In this document: positions 15,760-25,065 of the stretch, piece by piece
Numbering within the stretch: position 1 is the stretch's first letter
How the letters are laid out: each line of letters begins with the position of its first letter
Assembly: GCA_910588335.1 (NCBI GenBank)
Contig: CAJUQV010000002.1
Coordinates: forward strand, 62,001-126,000
DNA length: 64,000 bases
Direction: 5' to 3'
Source: an uncultured Ruminiclostridium sp.
GTDB lineage: Bacteria; Bacillota; Clostridia; Oscillospirales; Ruminococcaceae
Translations under genes and position numbers: made by a program
The notes under the pieces: model-generated
What the model was told of the DNA's origin: nothing
The model's input: the letters and a program-made list of their open reading frames with translations, nothing else
The model's database searches: none

Positions 15760-16556
15760 ATGGAAAATAAAGAAAAAAATGCAAAACGATTTATGGGCTT
15801 TGCAAACATATATGAAAAAGCGCGTCCTTCTGTTCCGGAATATCCGGTTAGAATAATAAGTTTATATCTTGGAAAAAACCGGATACTGTTGTTGATATCG
15901 GATGCGGAACCGGGCTTTCTACTTTAGTATGGAAATCGGCAGCAAATAACGTAGTTGGAATTGAACCGAGCGAAGACATGATTTCTGTTGCCCGCGGTAA
16001 AAGCTGCGATAACATGAAATTTATACAGGCGTTTTCGGATAATACCACCCTTTCCGATAATTGTGCCGACGTTGTGGTTTGCTCACAATCCTTTCATTGG
16101 ATGGAGCCTGCGGCCACATTAAAGGAAGTTAACAGAATTTTAAAGCCAGACGGTATTTTTGCGACAATTGACTGTGATTGGCCGCCTGTCACCATTTGGC
16201 AGGCCGAAAAAGCATATACGACTCTGCGCGATAAAATTTCCATGATTGAAAAAACAAGAAAAGATATAAACAGCACCTTTGTAAAATACAGCAAAGAAAA
16301 TCATTTGAGCAACATACGCGGCAGCGGTTATTTCAGATATTCCCGCGAACTTTTGTTTTCAAATACGGAAAAATGTACGGCGGAGCGTTTTGTAAATATT
16401 ATTATGAGTCAGGGCAGTCTTCAGACTATTTTAAATCACTGTCCGGAGACAATAGAAGGAGATTTAAACATATTTAAAGATACAATAAATTCAATTTATG
16501 GAGATAGAAATTTTAATATTGATTTTTGTTACCGTATGAGAATAGGAGTTAAGTAA
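15760..16556 (+). pseudogene. Class I SAM-dependent methyltransferase, single-base frameshift
   Basis: Two adjacent frames together encode one methyltransferase of about 265 residues. The first part (from ATG 15760, with AAGGGGAG 7 bases upstream) reads up to YLGK and then loses frame at an A6 run at 15873-15878. With one extra A the reading continues as PDTVVDIGCGTGLSTLVWKS (the SAM motif I) and then runs in the second frame through ADVVVCSQSFHWMEP (motif II region) to TAA 16554-16556. The lesion is therefore a single-base deletion in a homopolymer. It may be a real frameshift, a phase-variable tract or a sequence error. The substrate is unknown; the fold is UbiE/trans-aconitate methyltransferase-like. 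Confidence 0.8.
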
Positions 16557-16628
16557 TCTATCCGTTATCCGAATTTTTAAGCTTGATATTTCAAGGCGGA
16601 AAGTTTTGGTAAAGTTTAAAAAAAACTG

Positions 16629-16657
16629 TTGACTTTTCCATAAAAATATTATATAAT
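16629..16657 (+). promoter_or_regulatory. tRNA promoter
   Basis: TTGACT (16629-16634), 17-base spacer and TATAAT (16652-16657), 20 bases before the tRNA 5' end. Confidence 0.9.
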
Positions 16658-16677
16658 ATATTTGCATCAAAATTTAT

Positions 16678-16752
16678 GCGGATTTAGCTCATCCGGTAGA
16701 GCATCGGCTTCCCAAGCCGAATGGGCGGGTTCGAGTCCCGTAATCCGCTCCA
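16678..16752 (+). tRNA. tRNA-Gly (anticodon CCC)
   Basis: A complete cloverleaf: acceptor GCGGATT pairs with AATCCGC, D-arm GCTC/GAGC, anticodon stem TCGGC/GCCGA with loop TTCCCAA (anticodon CCC), a short variable region, and a T-arm with the TTCGAGT loop. CCA is encoded (16750-16752). CCC reads the GGG glycine codon. It is a single tRNA with its own promoter; no integrase or att duplication is seen beside it. Confidence 0.95.
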
Positions 16753-16765
16753 AAAACAAAAAACC

Positions 16766-16808
16766 GAAATCCGCATTATGACCGCAATTTTATCATAATG
16801 CGGATTTC
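16766..16808 (+). terminator. Long hairpin after the tRNA
   Basis: GAAATCCGCATTATGA (16766-16781) pairs perfectly with TCATAATGCGGATTTC (16793-16808). It lacks a long T-run, so it acts either as a weak terminator or as a processing structure for the tRNA transcript. Confidence 0.65.
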
Positions 16809-16881
16809 TCATACACAAAAAATCCTTTTAAAATTTTACAAAAGGATAGAAGTTTTAAAGAAAATTGATAAAATGGTGATT

Positions 16882-16937
16882 TTAAGGCAATACCGCACGC
16901 AAAGCTGTAAGGCGGTCATTGCGCGGTGTTGCCTTAA
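16882..16937. mobile_element. MITE-like element, family A, short copy
   Basis: TTAAGGCAATACCGCACGC at the left and GCGCGGTGTTGCCTTAA at the right form the terminal inverted repeat of family A; only about 20 bases lie between. It appears to be an internally deleted copy of the longer elements at 42954, 48563 and 52594. Confidence 0.75.
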
Positions 16938-17190
16938 GCCCTTTGCTTTTGTACCTTATATTATTTACAAACGGTTTGATTTGAAAAGAGTGCTTCTATG
17001 AAAATCAGACGACAGATATTTATTTTAGTTTAAGAACGGGATACGAGAAATTGGCGCCATAGATGATAAAGTACAAGCAACGGTACGATGGACGTGCTGT
17101 AAGAAAAAATAATAAATAAAAGATAAAATTAAATTTATTTTAAAAATATATGTTAGGCAATACATAAGAGTGAAAGGAACTTTTAAAAAA
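16938..17190. other. Non-coding stretch before the beta-galactosidase
   Basis: AT-rich spacer. I see no gene, tRNA or clear promoter in it. Short fragments of sense-looking codons around 17015-17090 are interrupted by stops and could be a gene remnant, but no family is recognisable. Confidence 0.5.
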
Positions 17191-18960
17191 ATGTTTGAAG
17201 TAAAAGACAGTTTCTATCTGAACAACAAGCCCTTTAAGGTAATTTCCGGCGCTCTTCACTATTTTCGGACTCTTCCCGAATACTGGGAGGATCGCCTGAA
17301 AAAGCTTAAAGCCATGGGCTGCAACACCGTGGAAACCTATATCCCATGGAATTTTCACGAGCCTAAAAAAGGCGAATTTCACTGGGACGGTATGAGGGAC
17401 ATATGCCGTTTCATAGAGATCGCCGAAGAAATTGGACTTTATATGATAATACGCCCGTCTCCATATATCTGTTCGGAATGGGAATTCGGAGGACTTCCCG
17501 CATGGCTGCTGAAGGACAGAAATATGCGTCTACGCTGCTGCTATAAGCCCTATCTTGATCATGTGAGCGACTATTACGAAGTGCTTATTCCAAAGCTTGT
17601 CCCCTATCAGTTCGATAAGGGCGGTAATATTATTTTGGTGCAAATTGAGAACGAGTACGGCTATTACGGCGACGATACCGCTTACCTTGAATTTTTAAGA
17701 GACAAGATGAGGTCGCTTGGAATCACCGTGCCTTTTATAACCTCCGACGGGCCTTGGAATAAAAGCGTGTTTAAGGCGGGCTGTGTAGAAGGCGCGCTTC
17801 CTACAGGTAATTTCGGTTCAAGCTGCGAATGGCAGTTCGGCGAGCTTAAAAAGCTGATCGGAGACAATAAGCCGCTTATGTGCGCCGAATTTTGGGTAGG
17901 CTGGTTTGATTTCTGGGGAAGTGGGGAGCACAAAACCTCCGACCTTGAAAAAAACAAGGTCGACCTTGACTATATGCTTTCAAAGGGCAACGTCAACTTT
18001 TATATGTTTTTGGGCGGAACGGATTTCGGCTTTATGAACGGCTCCAATTACGACGAAAAGCTTACCCCCGACGTTACCTCTTATGATTATGACGCGCCTC
18101 TTACAGAGGACGGAAGATTAACCGAAAAGTATTTGGCTTTCCGTGGGATAATCGGAAAATATAATACATTGCCGCCCATTTACAATCCCGAAATAAAACG
18201 CGCCGACTTCGGTCAAGTGAAAGTTACCGAAAAAACAGACCTGTTTTCCGTATTGGACAGCATTGCCGATCCGATTATCACTCCGTATCCCCTTTCAATG
18301 GAGGAAACGGATCAGAATACGGGTTATATTCTTTACCGTACTAAAATAAAACCGTATGAAACGGTGTAAGAAATACGCTTTGACGGCGCCAACGACCGTA
18401 TAAATGCTTATGAAAACCAAGCTCACATTTTTACGGCTTACGACAAGGAATTGCAGAATACTCAAAAAATTTCCTCAAAGGCAAGCGGCGCCGTTTACGA
18501 CTTCCTTGTTGAAAATATGGGAAGAGTAAATTTCGGACATTTGCTGGAGGAACAGCGCAAGGGTATTACTAAAGCTCTTTGCGTGAATACTCATCGTCAC
18601 TTCGGCTTTGAGATATACAATCTTCCCTTTGACGAAAAACAGTTGGAAAAGCTTGATTTTTCCAAAGGCTATAAGGAAAACGTTCCAGCCTTCTATAAGC
18701 TTGAATTTGAGGTAAACGATCCGGCAGATACCTTTGTGGATATGACAGGTTTCGGAAAAGGATGCGTTTTTATAAACGGTTTTAATCTGGGAAGATTCTG
18801 GGAAATTGGCCCGCAGAAAAGTCTGTATCTTCCCGCCCCCCTTCTGAAAAAAGGAACAAATACTCTTATAATATTTGAAACGGAGGGGAAGGCGGGGGAT
18901 AATGTGCGTCTGACAAAGGATCCTGAGCCTTATTCCAATATCCGGAATTTTGCGCTGTAA
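17191..18960 (+). pseudogene. GH35 beta-galactosidase interrupted by one in-frame stop
   Basis: The frame encodes a family-35 glycoside hydrolase of about 590 codons: KVISGALHYFR near the N-terminus, the acid/base glutamate in VQIENEYG (about residue 155), and the nucleophile in CAEFWVGWFDFWG (about residue 233). A TAA at 18367-18369 (codon 393) interrupts it; reading resumes in the same frame with EIRFDGANDRINAYENQ and continues through the jelly-roll domains (GKGCVFINGFNLGRFWEIGPQ) to TAA 18958-18960. The catalytic barrel is intact; the C-terminal sugar-binding domains are cut off. No secretion signal, so the enzyme would be cytoplasmic. ATG 17191 is used, with GAAAGGAAC upstream. It could be a recent nonsense mutation, suppressed readthrough or a sequence error. 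Confidence 0.88.
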
Positions 18961-19112
18961 GAGCATATATCCATAGGATATTGCACGCGTCTTTTCGGCA
19001 GATTTTGCCGTTGACTGTGTTAAAATTGTCGGTAAGCCTAAAAAATTTTGCCTTGTCAGCGACAAAATTGGCTCGAAAATTCACGCACAAATTCAATGGA
19101 TGCAAACTTTAA
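18959..19112. mobile_element. MITE-like inverted-repeat element, family B copy 2
   Basis: The left end AAGAGCATATATCCATAGGATATTG (bases 18959 on) closely matches the left end of the element at 6381, including ATTGCACGCGT and TTTTCGGCA. The right end, CAATGGATGCAAACTT at about 19093-19108, is a degenerate inverted copy, and an inner TTTTGCCGTTG/CGACAAAATTGG pairing extends it. It begins within the stop codon of the beta-galactosidase gene, just as copy 1 begins in the argB stop. There is no transposase. Confidence 0.6.
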
Positions 19113-19134
19113 AAAACGGTATAACGGTATAAAA

Positions 19135-20145
19135 ATGAATTATAAGATTAACTTGGGCGTTTGGAACGGTATTTTTTGTGTTCCATGCGCTGTTGTGGAC
19201 AAATATATAAAGCTTGCCGGAGAAAGTGAGTTAAAAATCCTTCTATACCTTTTAAGACACGGCGGGGAATCGTTCAGTTGTGAAAGGATATCCGAGGAAA
19301 TTTTTCTGTCTCCCGAACGGGTAGAGGAGGGAATTAACTTTTGGAAGCAGCGCGGTTTGTTTGAAGCGGATAAAGCGGGAGACCTTATTCCTGTTCGGGA
19401 AAAAGAGGAAGCGGGCGTAAAGACTTACGCTCAGACTGATATTATCAAAGCGGAAGAAGAACACAAAAGCATAGTGAAAAAGATAGAGCTTACTCGAACG
19501 CCCGATTTTCCTCCTGTGGAAATCGCGAAAACGGTAAGGGGAAGCGATAAGGCGGACTATCTTTTCAAGCACTGCGAAGCCCTGTACGGAAGACCTCTCA
19601 AGCATAACGAGCAAAACACGCTTATGATAATTCTGGAGGACGCATGCCTCCCCGTGGAAGCGGCGCTAATACTGGTGGATTACTGTTTTTCCGTAAGCAA
19701 AAATACCCCCGCCTATATGCGGAGCACGGCTCTTGAATGGGTGGAAGCGGGAGTAACCACAATAGAGTCGGCGGAAAAAAGAGTTGAGGAGCTTAAAAAG
19801 CTTAACTCTGCGGTAGGCAGATTCAAAACCATGTTCGAGGTTACCTCATCCTTTTCAAAAGAACAGAAGGAGTTTATCAATAAATGGGTAAATGAATTGG
19901 CGTTCGACGATGAAATGATAAGCGAAGCTTACCAGATAACCTTGAATCAGACGGGCAAGCTGGCGTTTAAGTATATGAATAAAATACTGACCGACTGGTA
20001 CGGCAAGGGCATCAGGAAAAAGGAACAGCTTGAAGTGGATAAAAAGCCTCAGACGGTGGAAAAAGGTGAAAACGCTTCGCTTGACATATCTGAAATAGAG
20101 CGTCTGATGATTGAACGGGCAGCGAAAAGGAAAGTTGATTTATGA
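19135..20145 (+). CDS. dnaD: DnaD/DnaB-type primosomal protein
   Basis: About 336 residues with two modules: an N-terminal winged-helix DnaD_N-like part (ELKILLYLLRHGG, SPERVEEGINFWKQRGLF) and a C-terminal DDBH2/DnaD_C-like repeat around residues 215-290 (FKTMFEVTSSFSKEQKEFINKW). In low-GC Gram-positives such proteins load the replicative helicase at origins and restart sites together with DnaI, and the adjacent gene encodes a DnaI/DnaC-type loader. The start is uncertain: ATG 19135 lies at the beginning of the recognisable domain, but it has no strong ribosome site; ATG 19096 is inside the repeat. It overlaps the loader gene by 4 bases. Confidence 0.85.
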   Translation: MNYKINLGVWNGIFCVPCAVVDKYIKLAGESELKILLYLLRHGGESFSCERISEEIFLSPERVEEGINFWKQRGLFEADKAGDLIPVREKEEAGVKTYAQTDIIKAEEEHKSIVKKIELTRTPDFPPVEIAKTVRGSDKADYLFKHCEALYGRPLKHNEQNTLMIILEDACLPVEAALILVDYCFSVSKNTPAYMRSTALEWVEAGVTTIESAEKRVEELKKLNSAVGRFKTMFEVTSSFSKEQKEFINKWVNELAFDDEMISEAYQITLNQTGKLAFKYMNKILTDWYGKGIRKKEQLEVDKKPQTVEKGENASLDISEIERLMIERAAKRKVDL

Positions 20146-21122
20146 GTTACTTAAAAAAGTATTACATTATGGCGGAAAACGAGTTGAACGAAAGAAAAAG
20201 GCGAAACGACGAGCAACAGCGGGAAAATATCGCCTTGGCGGAACAAAAGTCGCCTCAAATAAAGGAGCTTCGCCGTCGGCTTATTTCCGGTGGTTCAAGA
20301 TTGGCGTCCGTTCTGATTTCCGAAGGCGATCCGCGCTCCGCCGTACAAGGAATAGCCGAGGAAAATCTGTCGATTCGTAAAAAAATAAAAGAACTGCTGA
20401 TTTCCGCAGGATTTAAAGAAAACTTTCTTAATCCCATATATAGCTGTGAAAAATGTAAAGACAGCGGAATATACGAGGGAAAGCGCTGCTCCTGTTTTAT
20501 GGAGCTTGTGAAAAACTTTCAGTGTCTTGACCTGAACGCTTCCTCCGCCATGAATCTCTGTTCCTTCGCTTCTTTTGATATGAGATACTATTCCGATACG
20601 GAAAAAGCCGTAAGCGGAAAAACCTTCAGAGAGGAGATGAAGGGAAATCTCAATTACTGTCTTCGTTACTGCGAGGATTTTCACCTTCCTCAGAACGGTA
20701 TACTTATGGTCGGAGGTACCGGCCTCGGAAAAACTCATCTTTCGCTTGCCGTGGGAAACGAGATCATCAACAAAGGATACAGCGTTATTTACGGCTCCGC
20801 TCCCAATCTTTTCCGAATAGTGGAAAAGGAGCACTTTGACAGCACCGTACAATCCGATACAATTCAGCTTTTACAGGAATGCGACCTTCTTATAATAGAC
20901 GATTTGGGAGCCGAATTTGAGTCAAAATTCTATCTTTCCGTGTTGTATAATCTCCTGAATACAAGAATGAACGCGGGAAAGCCCCTTATAATAAATACCA
21001 ATTTCACGCTGTCGGAGCTTCAGAACCGATATGTGGGCAGAATTTCCTCACGTATGTTTTCCATGGAAAATCTGTTTTTTTACGGCAGCGATATAAGAAT
21101 GATAAAAAAATTTTCGGAATGA
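20142..21122 (+). CDS. DnaC/DnaI-type helicase loader ATPase
   Basis: A 326-residue AAA+ ATPase with Walker A GGTGLGKTH (about 191-199), Walker B LLIIDDLGAEF, and sensor region IINTNFTLSEL. A zinc-finger-like cluster CEKCKDSG...CSC at 102-118 matches the N-terminal adaptor of DnaI-type loaders. It should load the replicative helicase DnaC/DnaB onto DNA, with the DnaD-like protein encoded just upstream (ATGA overlap). The coiled, charged N-terminal 90 residues are typical. It ends 64 bases before manA, which has its own promoter. Confidence 0.92.
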   Translation: MSYLKKYYIMAENELNERKRRNDEQQRENIALAEQKSPQIKELRRRLISGGSRLASVLISEGDPRSAVQGIAEENLSIRKKIKELLISAGFKENFLNPIYSCEKCKDSGIYEGKRCSCFMELVKNFQCLDLNASSAMNLCSFASFDMRYYSDTEKAVSGKTFREEMKGNLNYCLRYCEDFHLPQNGILMVGGTGLGKTHLSLAVGNEIINKGYSVIYGSAPNLFRIVEKEHFDSTVQSDTIQLLQECDLLIIDDLGAEFESKFYLSVLYNLLNTRMNAGKPLIINTNFTLSELQNRYVGRISSRMFSMENLFFYGSDIRMIKKFSE

Positions 21123-21123
21123 A

Positions 21124-21152
21124 TTTACATTTTAATTTTATTGTGTTATACT
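21124..21152 (+). promoter_or_regulatory. Sigma-A promoter before manA
   Basis: TTTACA (21124-21129), 17-base spacer, TATACT (21147-21152), about 35 bases before the start codon. Confidence 0.75.
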
Positions 21153-21186
21153 TAAAATTGAAAAAGAGAAAGGACAGATCTGAAAA

Positions 21187-22146
21187 ATGAAACTTTATCC
21201 AATGAAGCTCACTGCTCCCTGTAAGGACTATATCTGGGGAGGAACCAGACTGCGGGAGGAATACGGGAAAATCTCCGACGCGGATCGGATTGCCGAAAGC
21301 TGGGAGCTTTCCTGCCACAAGGACGGTGAAAGCATTATATTTAACGGTGATTTTGCCGGAAAAACACTTTCGGAATTTATAAAAGAAAACGGAAATGACA
21401 TTTTGGGGAAAAACTGTGATAAATTTGATAATTTCCCCATTCTTATCAAGCTTATTGACGCCAAGGACAATCTTTCGGTACAGGTTCATCCCGATAACGA
21501 TTACGCGCTTCGGGTTGAAGGTGAGTACGGAAAAACCGAAATGTGGTATATAGTTGACTGTGACCCCGGCGCCGAGCTGCTTTACGGTTTCAAGGGCAAT
21601 ATAGTCAAGGAGGAATTTGAGCGCAGGATAAAGGACAATACACTTCTTGAAGTCACAAACAGCGTTCCCGTTCATAAAGGCGACGTTTTCTTTATAGAAG
21701 CGGGCACTCTTCACGCCATAGGAAAAGGAATCCTTATTGCCGAAATACAGCAGAATTCCAACACTACATACCGTATTTATGACTATGGGAGAGTTGGCGC
21801 GGACGGAAAACCCCGTCAGCTTCATGTGGAAAAAGCAGTGGAAGTGACTAAGCTTACCCCCCCTGAATACCCCACAAAAGCCATGGGTGAAATCGAGCAA
21901 AAGGACGGGTGTTCCGTACAATTGCTTTCAAAATGCGATTATTTCAGGGTGAATAAGGTTTGTGTTTGGGAGCACTGCGTTTTGGAAGCATCCGCAAAAT
22001 CCTTTAACTCTGTACTGGTTCTGGACGGCGAAGGGGAAATAGACGGGGTGAAGCTTAAAAAGGGAGACAGTTGCTTTATTCCCGCGGGTTACGGCGAATA
22101 TACCTTTAAAGGCAAGGCGGAAATGGTAGTTACGGACATTGACTGA
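21187..22146 (+). CDS. manA: Mannose-6-phosphate isomerase, class I
   Basis: Interconverts mannose 6-phosphate and fructose 6-phosphate in the cytoplasm with zinc. The 319-residue length matches the Firmicutes short class I type. Zinc-binding residues sit in QVHPDND (about 100-106) and in EAGTLHAIGKG (about 176-186), and the N-terminal WGGTRL motif is typical. It starts at ATG 21187 and is followed 14 bases later by a ROK kinase gene, suggesting a small hexose-phosphate operon in which the kinase makes the hexose phosphate. Confidence 0.93.
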   Translation: MKLYPMKLTAPCKDYIWGGTRLREEYGKISDADRIAESWELSCHKDGESIIFNGDFAGKTLSEFIKENGNDILGKNCDKFDNFPILIKLIDAKDNLSVQVHPDNDYALRVEGEYGKTEMWYIVDCDPGAELLYGFKGNIVKEEFERRIKDNTLLEVTNSVPVHKGDVFFIEAGTLHAIGKGILIAEIQQNSNTTYRIYDYGRVGADGKPRQLHVEKAVEVTKLTPPEYPTKAMGEIEQKDGCSVQLLSKCDYFRVNKVCVWEHCVLEASAKSFNSVLVLDGEGEIDGVKLKKGDSCFIPAGYGEYTFKGKAEMVVTDID

Positions 22147-22160
22147 GAACGGAGCTTGTT

Positions 22161-23126
22161 ATGGAATATTCACTGGGTATAGATATCGGCGGCACAAATA
22201 TTGCCGCCGGCGTAGTGGACGAAAGCTTTAATATTGTTTCAAAGAGTAAGGTCAAGACCAATCCGGAGCGCGGTTACGAAGAAGTGCTGCGGGATATTGC
22301 CCTTGCGGGCGAATTGGCCGCAAGGGAAGCGGGGTTGCCGCTTGACGGAATAAAGTGGGTGGGGATGGGCTGCCCCGGAACCTGCAATATCGAAAGCGGA
22401 TTGGTGGAATACGCCAACAATTTAAAATGGGAGAATGTACCTTTAAGGCGGTTCGTGGGCGACGCTCTCGGTATTCCCGCCTACATAGAAAACGACGCTA
22501 ACGCCGCCGCGCTCGGCGAATATTACGCAGGCGCGGCAAAGGGTGCGAAAAGCGCAATTGTCATTACTCTGGGAACAGGACTTGGAGCTGGTATAATAAT
22601 TGACGGAAAAATTTTTAGCGGTTCAAATTACGCCGGAGCGGAAATAGGCCATACTGTTATAAATGTTGACGGTGAGCCTTGTACCTGCGGCCGCAGGGGC
22701 TGTTTTGAATCCTACTGCTCCGCCACCGCCCTTGTAAAATTTACCAAAAGGGCGATTGAAAAAAATCCGGACTCCCTTATGGTTCCGATTGCCGAAAAAG
22801 AGGGTAAGATCAGTGGGAGAACGGCGTTCAACGCGGCTAAAGCCGGCGACAAGTCGGGACAGGATGTTGTTAATTATTTTATTAAAAATTTAGCCTGCGG
22901 AATAATCAATACGATAAATGTGTTCCAGCCCAATATTCTCTGTATCGGCGGAGGAGTAAGTAACGAGGGCGATAATCTCTTGATACCATTAAAAGAACGT
23001 ATTTCAAAAGAAGTCTACTCAAAAAACAGCGATCTAAATACAGAAATAACTTTGTGCAAGCTTGGGAATAATTCGGGCATAATAGGAGCGGCGTTTTTGG
23101 GAAGGCAGCAGGGAAACGTAGTATGA
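22161..23126 (+). CDS. ROK-family sugar kinase (glucokinase-like)
   Basis: A 321-residue cytoplasmic kinase of the ROK family. The ATP-binding DIGGTN motif is at 8-13 and the zinc-binding CxCGxxGCxE motif is at 174-183 (C174, C176, C181). VITLGTGLGAGI and the ENDANAAALGE substrate loop complete the fold. No N-terminal helix-turn-helix is present, so it is an enzyme and not a ROK repressor. It resembles the ROK protein at 53745, so the genome has at least two. Located behind manA; glucose, mannose or N-acetyl sugars are possible substrates. Confidence 0.92.
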   Translation: MEYSLGIDIGGTNIAAGVVDESFNIVSKSKVKTNPERGYEEVLRDIALAGELAAREAGLPLDGIKWVGMGCPGTCNIESGLVEYANNLKWENVPLRRFVGDALGIPAYIENDANAAALGEYYAGAAKGAKSAIVITLGTGLGAGIIIDGKIFSGSNYAGAEIGHTVINVDGEPCTCGRRGCFESYCSATALVKFTKRAIEKNPDSLMVPIAEKEGKISGRTAFNAAKAGDKSGQDVVNYFIKNLACGIINTINVFQPNILCIGGGVSNEGDNLLIPLKERISKEVYSKNSDLNTEITLCKLGNNSGIIGAAFLGRQQGNVV

Positions 23127-23148
23127 AAGCGGGTGTGTAATTGATTTT

Positions 23149-23194
23149 AAATATGACATATAGTTGTCATATTTAATGTGTTATAATTTATACT
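23149..23194 (+). promoter_or_regulatory. Palindrome and candidate promoter upstream of ilvD
   Basis: AAATATGAC (23149-23157) and GTCATATTT (23166-23174) form a perfect 9-bp inverted repeat with an 8-base centre. TTGTCA (23164-23169), overlapping its right arm, with TATACT at 23189-23194 (19-base spacer) is a moderate promoter; TATAAT at 23182 is a possible alternative -10. The palindrome may be an operator controlling ilvD. No T-box motif is found in the 127-base leader. Confidence 0.45.
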
Positions 23195-23253
23195 AATCCC
23201 TATTACTGTTTTTGGTATTAATTGCTGTCAATCAGGAAAGGAATATCAAATAA

Positions 23254-24915
23254 ATGAGAAGTGATTTAATAAAAAACGGGGTTGACAGAACTCCGCATAA
23301 AGCGCTATTAAAGGCGCTTGGCGTTACAGACAGCGAAATGGACAGGCCTTTTATCGCCATAGTGTGCGCCGCCAGCGATTATGTTCCGGGGCACAGCCAT
23401 CTTCACGAAATATCCCGTTGTGTAAAGGACGGAATCAGAAATGCGGGGGGCGTACCCTTTGAGTTTTTCACCATAGGCGTTTGCGACGGTCTGGCGATGA
23501 ACCATAAAGGTATGCGCTATTCGCTCGCTTCAAGAGAGCTTATTGCCGACAGCATTGAGGTAATGCTCACCGCTCATCCTCTTGACGGAGTTGTGTTCAT
23601 ACCCAATTGTGACAAGATTGTTCCCGGTATGATTATGGCGGCGGCGAGGCTGAATCTTCCCTCGATTTTTATAAGCGGCGGTCCGATGAAGGCCGGATGT
23701 GTGCAGGGTAAACGTGTCGGCTATAATGAAATATACGAGGCTATCGGCGAATATTCCGACGGGAAGATCGGAGAATCGATTTTAAAGGATTATGAGGATA
23801 ACGCCTGTCCCACCTGCGGAAGCTGTTCGGGAATGTATACCGCAAATTCCATGAACTGTCTTACTGAGGCCATAGGTCTCGCACTTCCGTATAACGGAAC
23901 CGAGCCCGCCGTAAACTCCGCCAGAAGAAGACTGGCAAAGGAAGCGGGAGAGCGTATAGTTGAGTTATATAAGCTTAACATAAAGGCAAAAGATATTCTC
24001 ACCAAAAACAATATGATAAACGCCATTGCAGCCGATATGGCGATAGGTGCCTCTTCAAACACCGTTCTGCATCTTCTTGCCATCGCTCACGAGGCGGGTA
24101 TAGATGTTTCTCTTTCGGATATAGACGACATAAGCAAAAGAGTACCTCAGTTGGCCAAGCTTAATCCGGCAAGTGATATCTTTATAGAGGATTTAAACGC
24201 GGTGGGCGGTATTCAGACGGTGCTTAAGGAGCTGGATAAAGCGGGAGCGATAAATTCCGACGTTCTTACGGTAACGGGCACACAAAAGGAAAGAATAAAC
24301 CTCGCTAAAGACGCGGACGGAAATGTTGTCCGCAAGCTGGAAAACCCTGTACGAAGTGACGGTGGTATAGCGATACTGACGGGTAATTTGGCAGAAAACG
24401 GCGCCGTGGTAAAACAGGGCGCGGTAAAGCCCGATATGATGAAAGTAACCTGTACCGCGAAGGTGTTCGACGGGGAACAGGCGGCTGTTGACGCTATACT
24501 TGGCGGAGAGATACAGGCGGGCGACGTGGTTGTAATAAGATACGAGGGACCGAAGGGCGGTCCAGGAATGCCGGAAATGTTAGCGCCTACCGCCGCCATT
24601 GTCGGTAAAGGATTGGATGGCTCGGTAGCGCTTATCACCGACGGCCGTTTCAGCGGAGCCAGCAGAGGCGCAGCGGTTGGCCATGTTTCTCCCGAAGCGG
24701 CGGAGGGCGGTCTTATAGCCTTTGTGGAAAACGGCGACAAGATAATGATAGATATCCCCGACAGGAAAATACAGCTACTGGTGGACGAATCGAAAATAGC
24801 CAAGCGGAGAGAAAAGGGAATACTTCCGCCCAAGCAGCTTGACGGATACCTTAAGCGCTACGCGAAACTGGTAACAAGCTCAAATACCGGAGCGGTATTC
24901 AAAACGGACTTTTAA
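23254..24915 (+). CDS. ilvD: Dihydroxy-acid dehydratase
   Basis: Dehydrates dihydroxy acids to the keto acids of isoleucine and valine synthesis; an iron-sulfur enzyme. The 553-residue protein has the IlvD/Edd signatures CDKIVPGM with the first cluster cysteine, CPTCGSCSGMYTANSM with the second, and the C-terminal TDGRFSGASRGAAVGHVSPE (20 residues, with the key arginine and serine). AAAGGAA precedes ATG 23254. It stands alone here, apart from the leu/cimA cluster at 37-43 kb, with its own promoter region and a hairpin after the gene. ilvB, ilvN and ilvC are not in the window. Confidence 0.95.
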   Translation: MRSDLIKNGVDRTPHKALLKALGVTDSEMDRPFIAIVCAASDYVPGHSHLHEISRCVKDGIRNAGGVPFEFFTIGVCDGLAMNHKGMRYSLASRELIADSIEVMLTAHPLDGVVFIPNCDKIVPGMIMAAARLNLPSIFISGGPMKAGCVQGKRVGYNEIYEAIGEYSDGKIGESILKDYEDNACPTCGSCSGMYTANSMNCLTEAIGLALPYNGTEPAVNSARRRLAKEAGERIVELYKLNIKAKDILTKNNMINAIAADMAIGASSNTVLHLLAIAHEAGIDVSLSDIDDISKRVPQLAKLNPASDIFIEDLNAVGGIQTVLKELDKAGAINSDVLTVTGTQKERINLAKDADGNVVRKLENPVRSDGGIAILTGNLAENGAVVKQGAVKPDMMKVTCTAKVFDGEQAAVDAILGGEIQAGDVVVIRYEGPKGGPGMPEMLAPTAAIVGKGLDGSVALITDGRFSGASRGAAVGHVSPEAAEGGLIAFVENGDKIMIDIPDRKIQLLVDESKIAKRREKGILPPKQLDGYLKRYAKLVTSSNTGAVFKTDF

Positions 24916-24982
24916 CGGATTTATTATTTTATCCGTAATAAATAATGAAATATCCGCAATTATTGAATTTTGCGGATATTTC
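24916..24982 (+). terminator. Hairpins after ilvD
   Basis: GAAATATCCGCAA (24947-24959) pairs with TTGCGGATATTTC (24970-24982); a smaller ACGGAT/ATCCGT hairpin precedes it. The T-run is short (ATTTC), so termination may be partial. Confidence 0.6.
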
Positions 24983-25065
24983 GCTGAAAAGCTTTATTTC
25001 TTATTTATTATGTTTCGGAAATTCCGGATTTCCGAAACAGCATTGTTCAAAGCGGGAGAATGATT

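Noticed and set aside
16678..16752. tRNA-Gly as an integration site for a mobile island
   Set aside because: No integrase, no repeated 3' end of the tRNA and no cargo pattern nearby; neighbouring genes look chromosomal.
23127..23253. T-box riboswitch before ilvD
   Set aside because: The leader is only about 127 bases and lacks the conserved T-box sequence and specifier stem.
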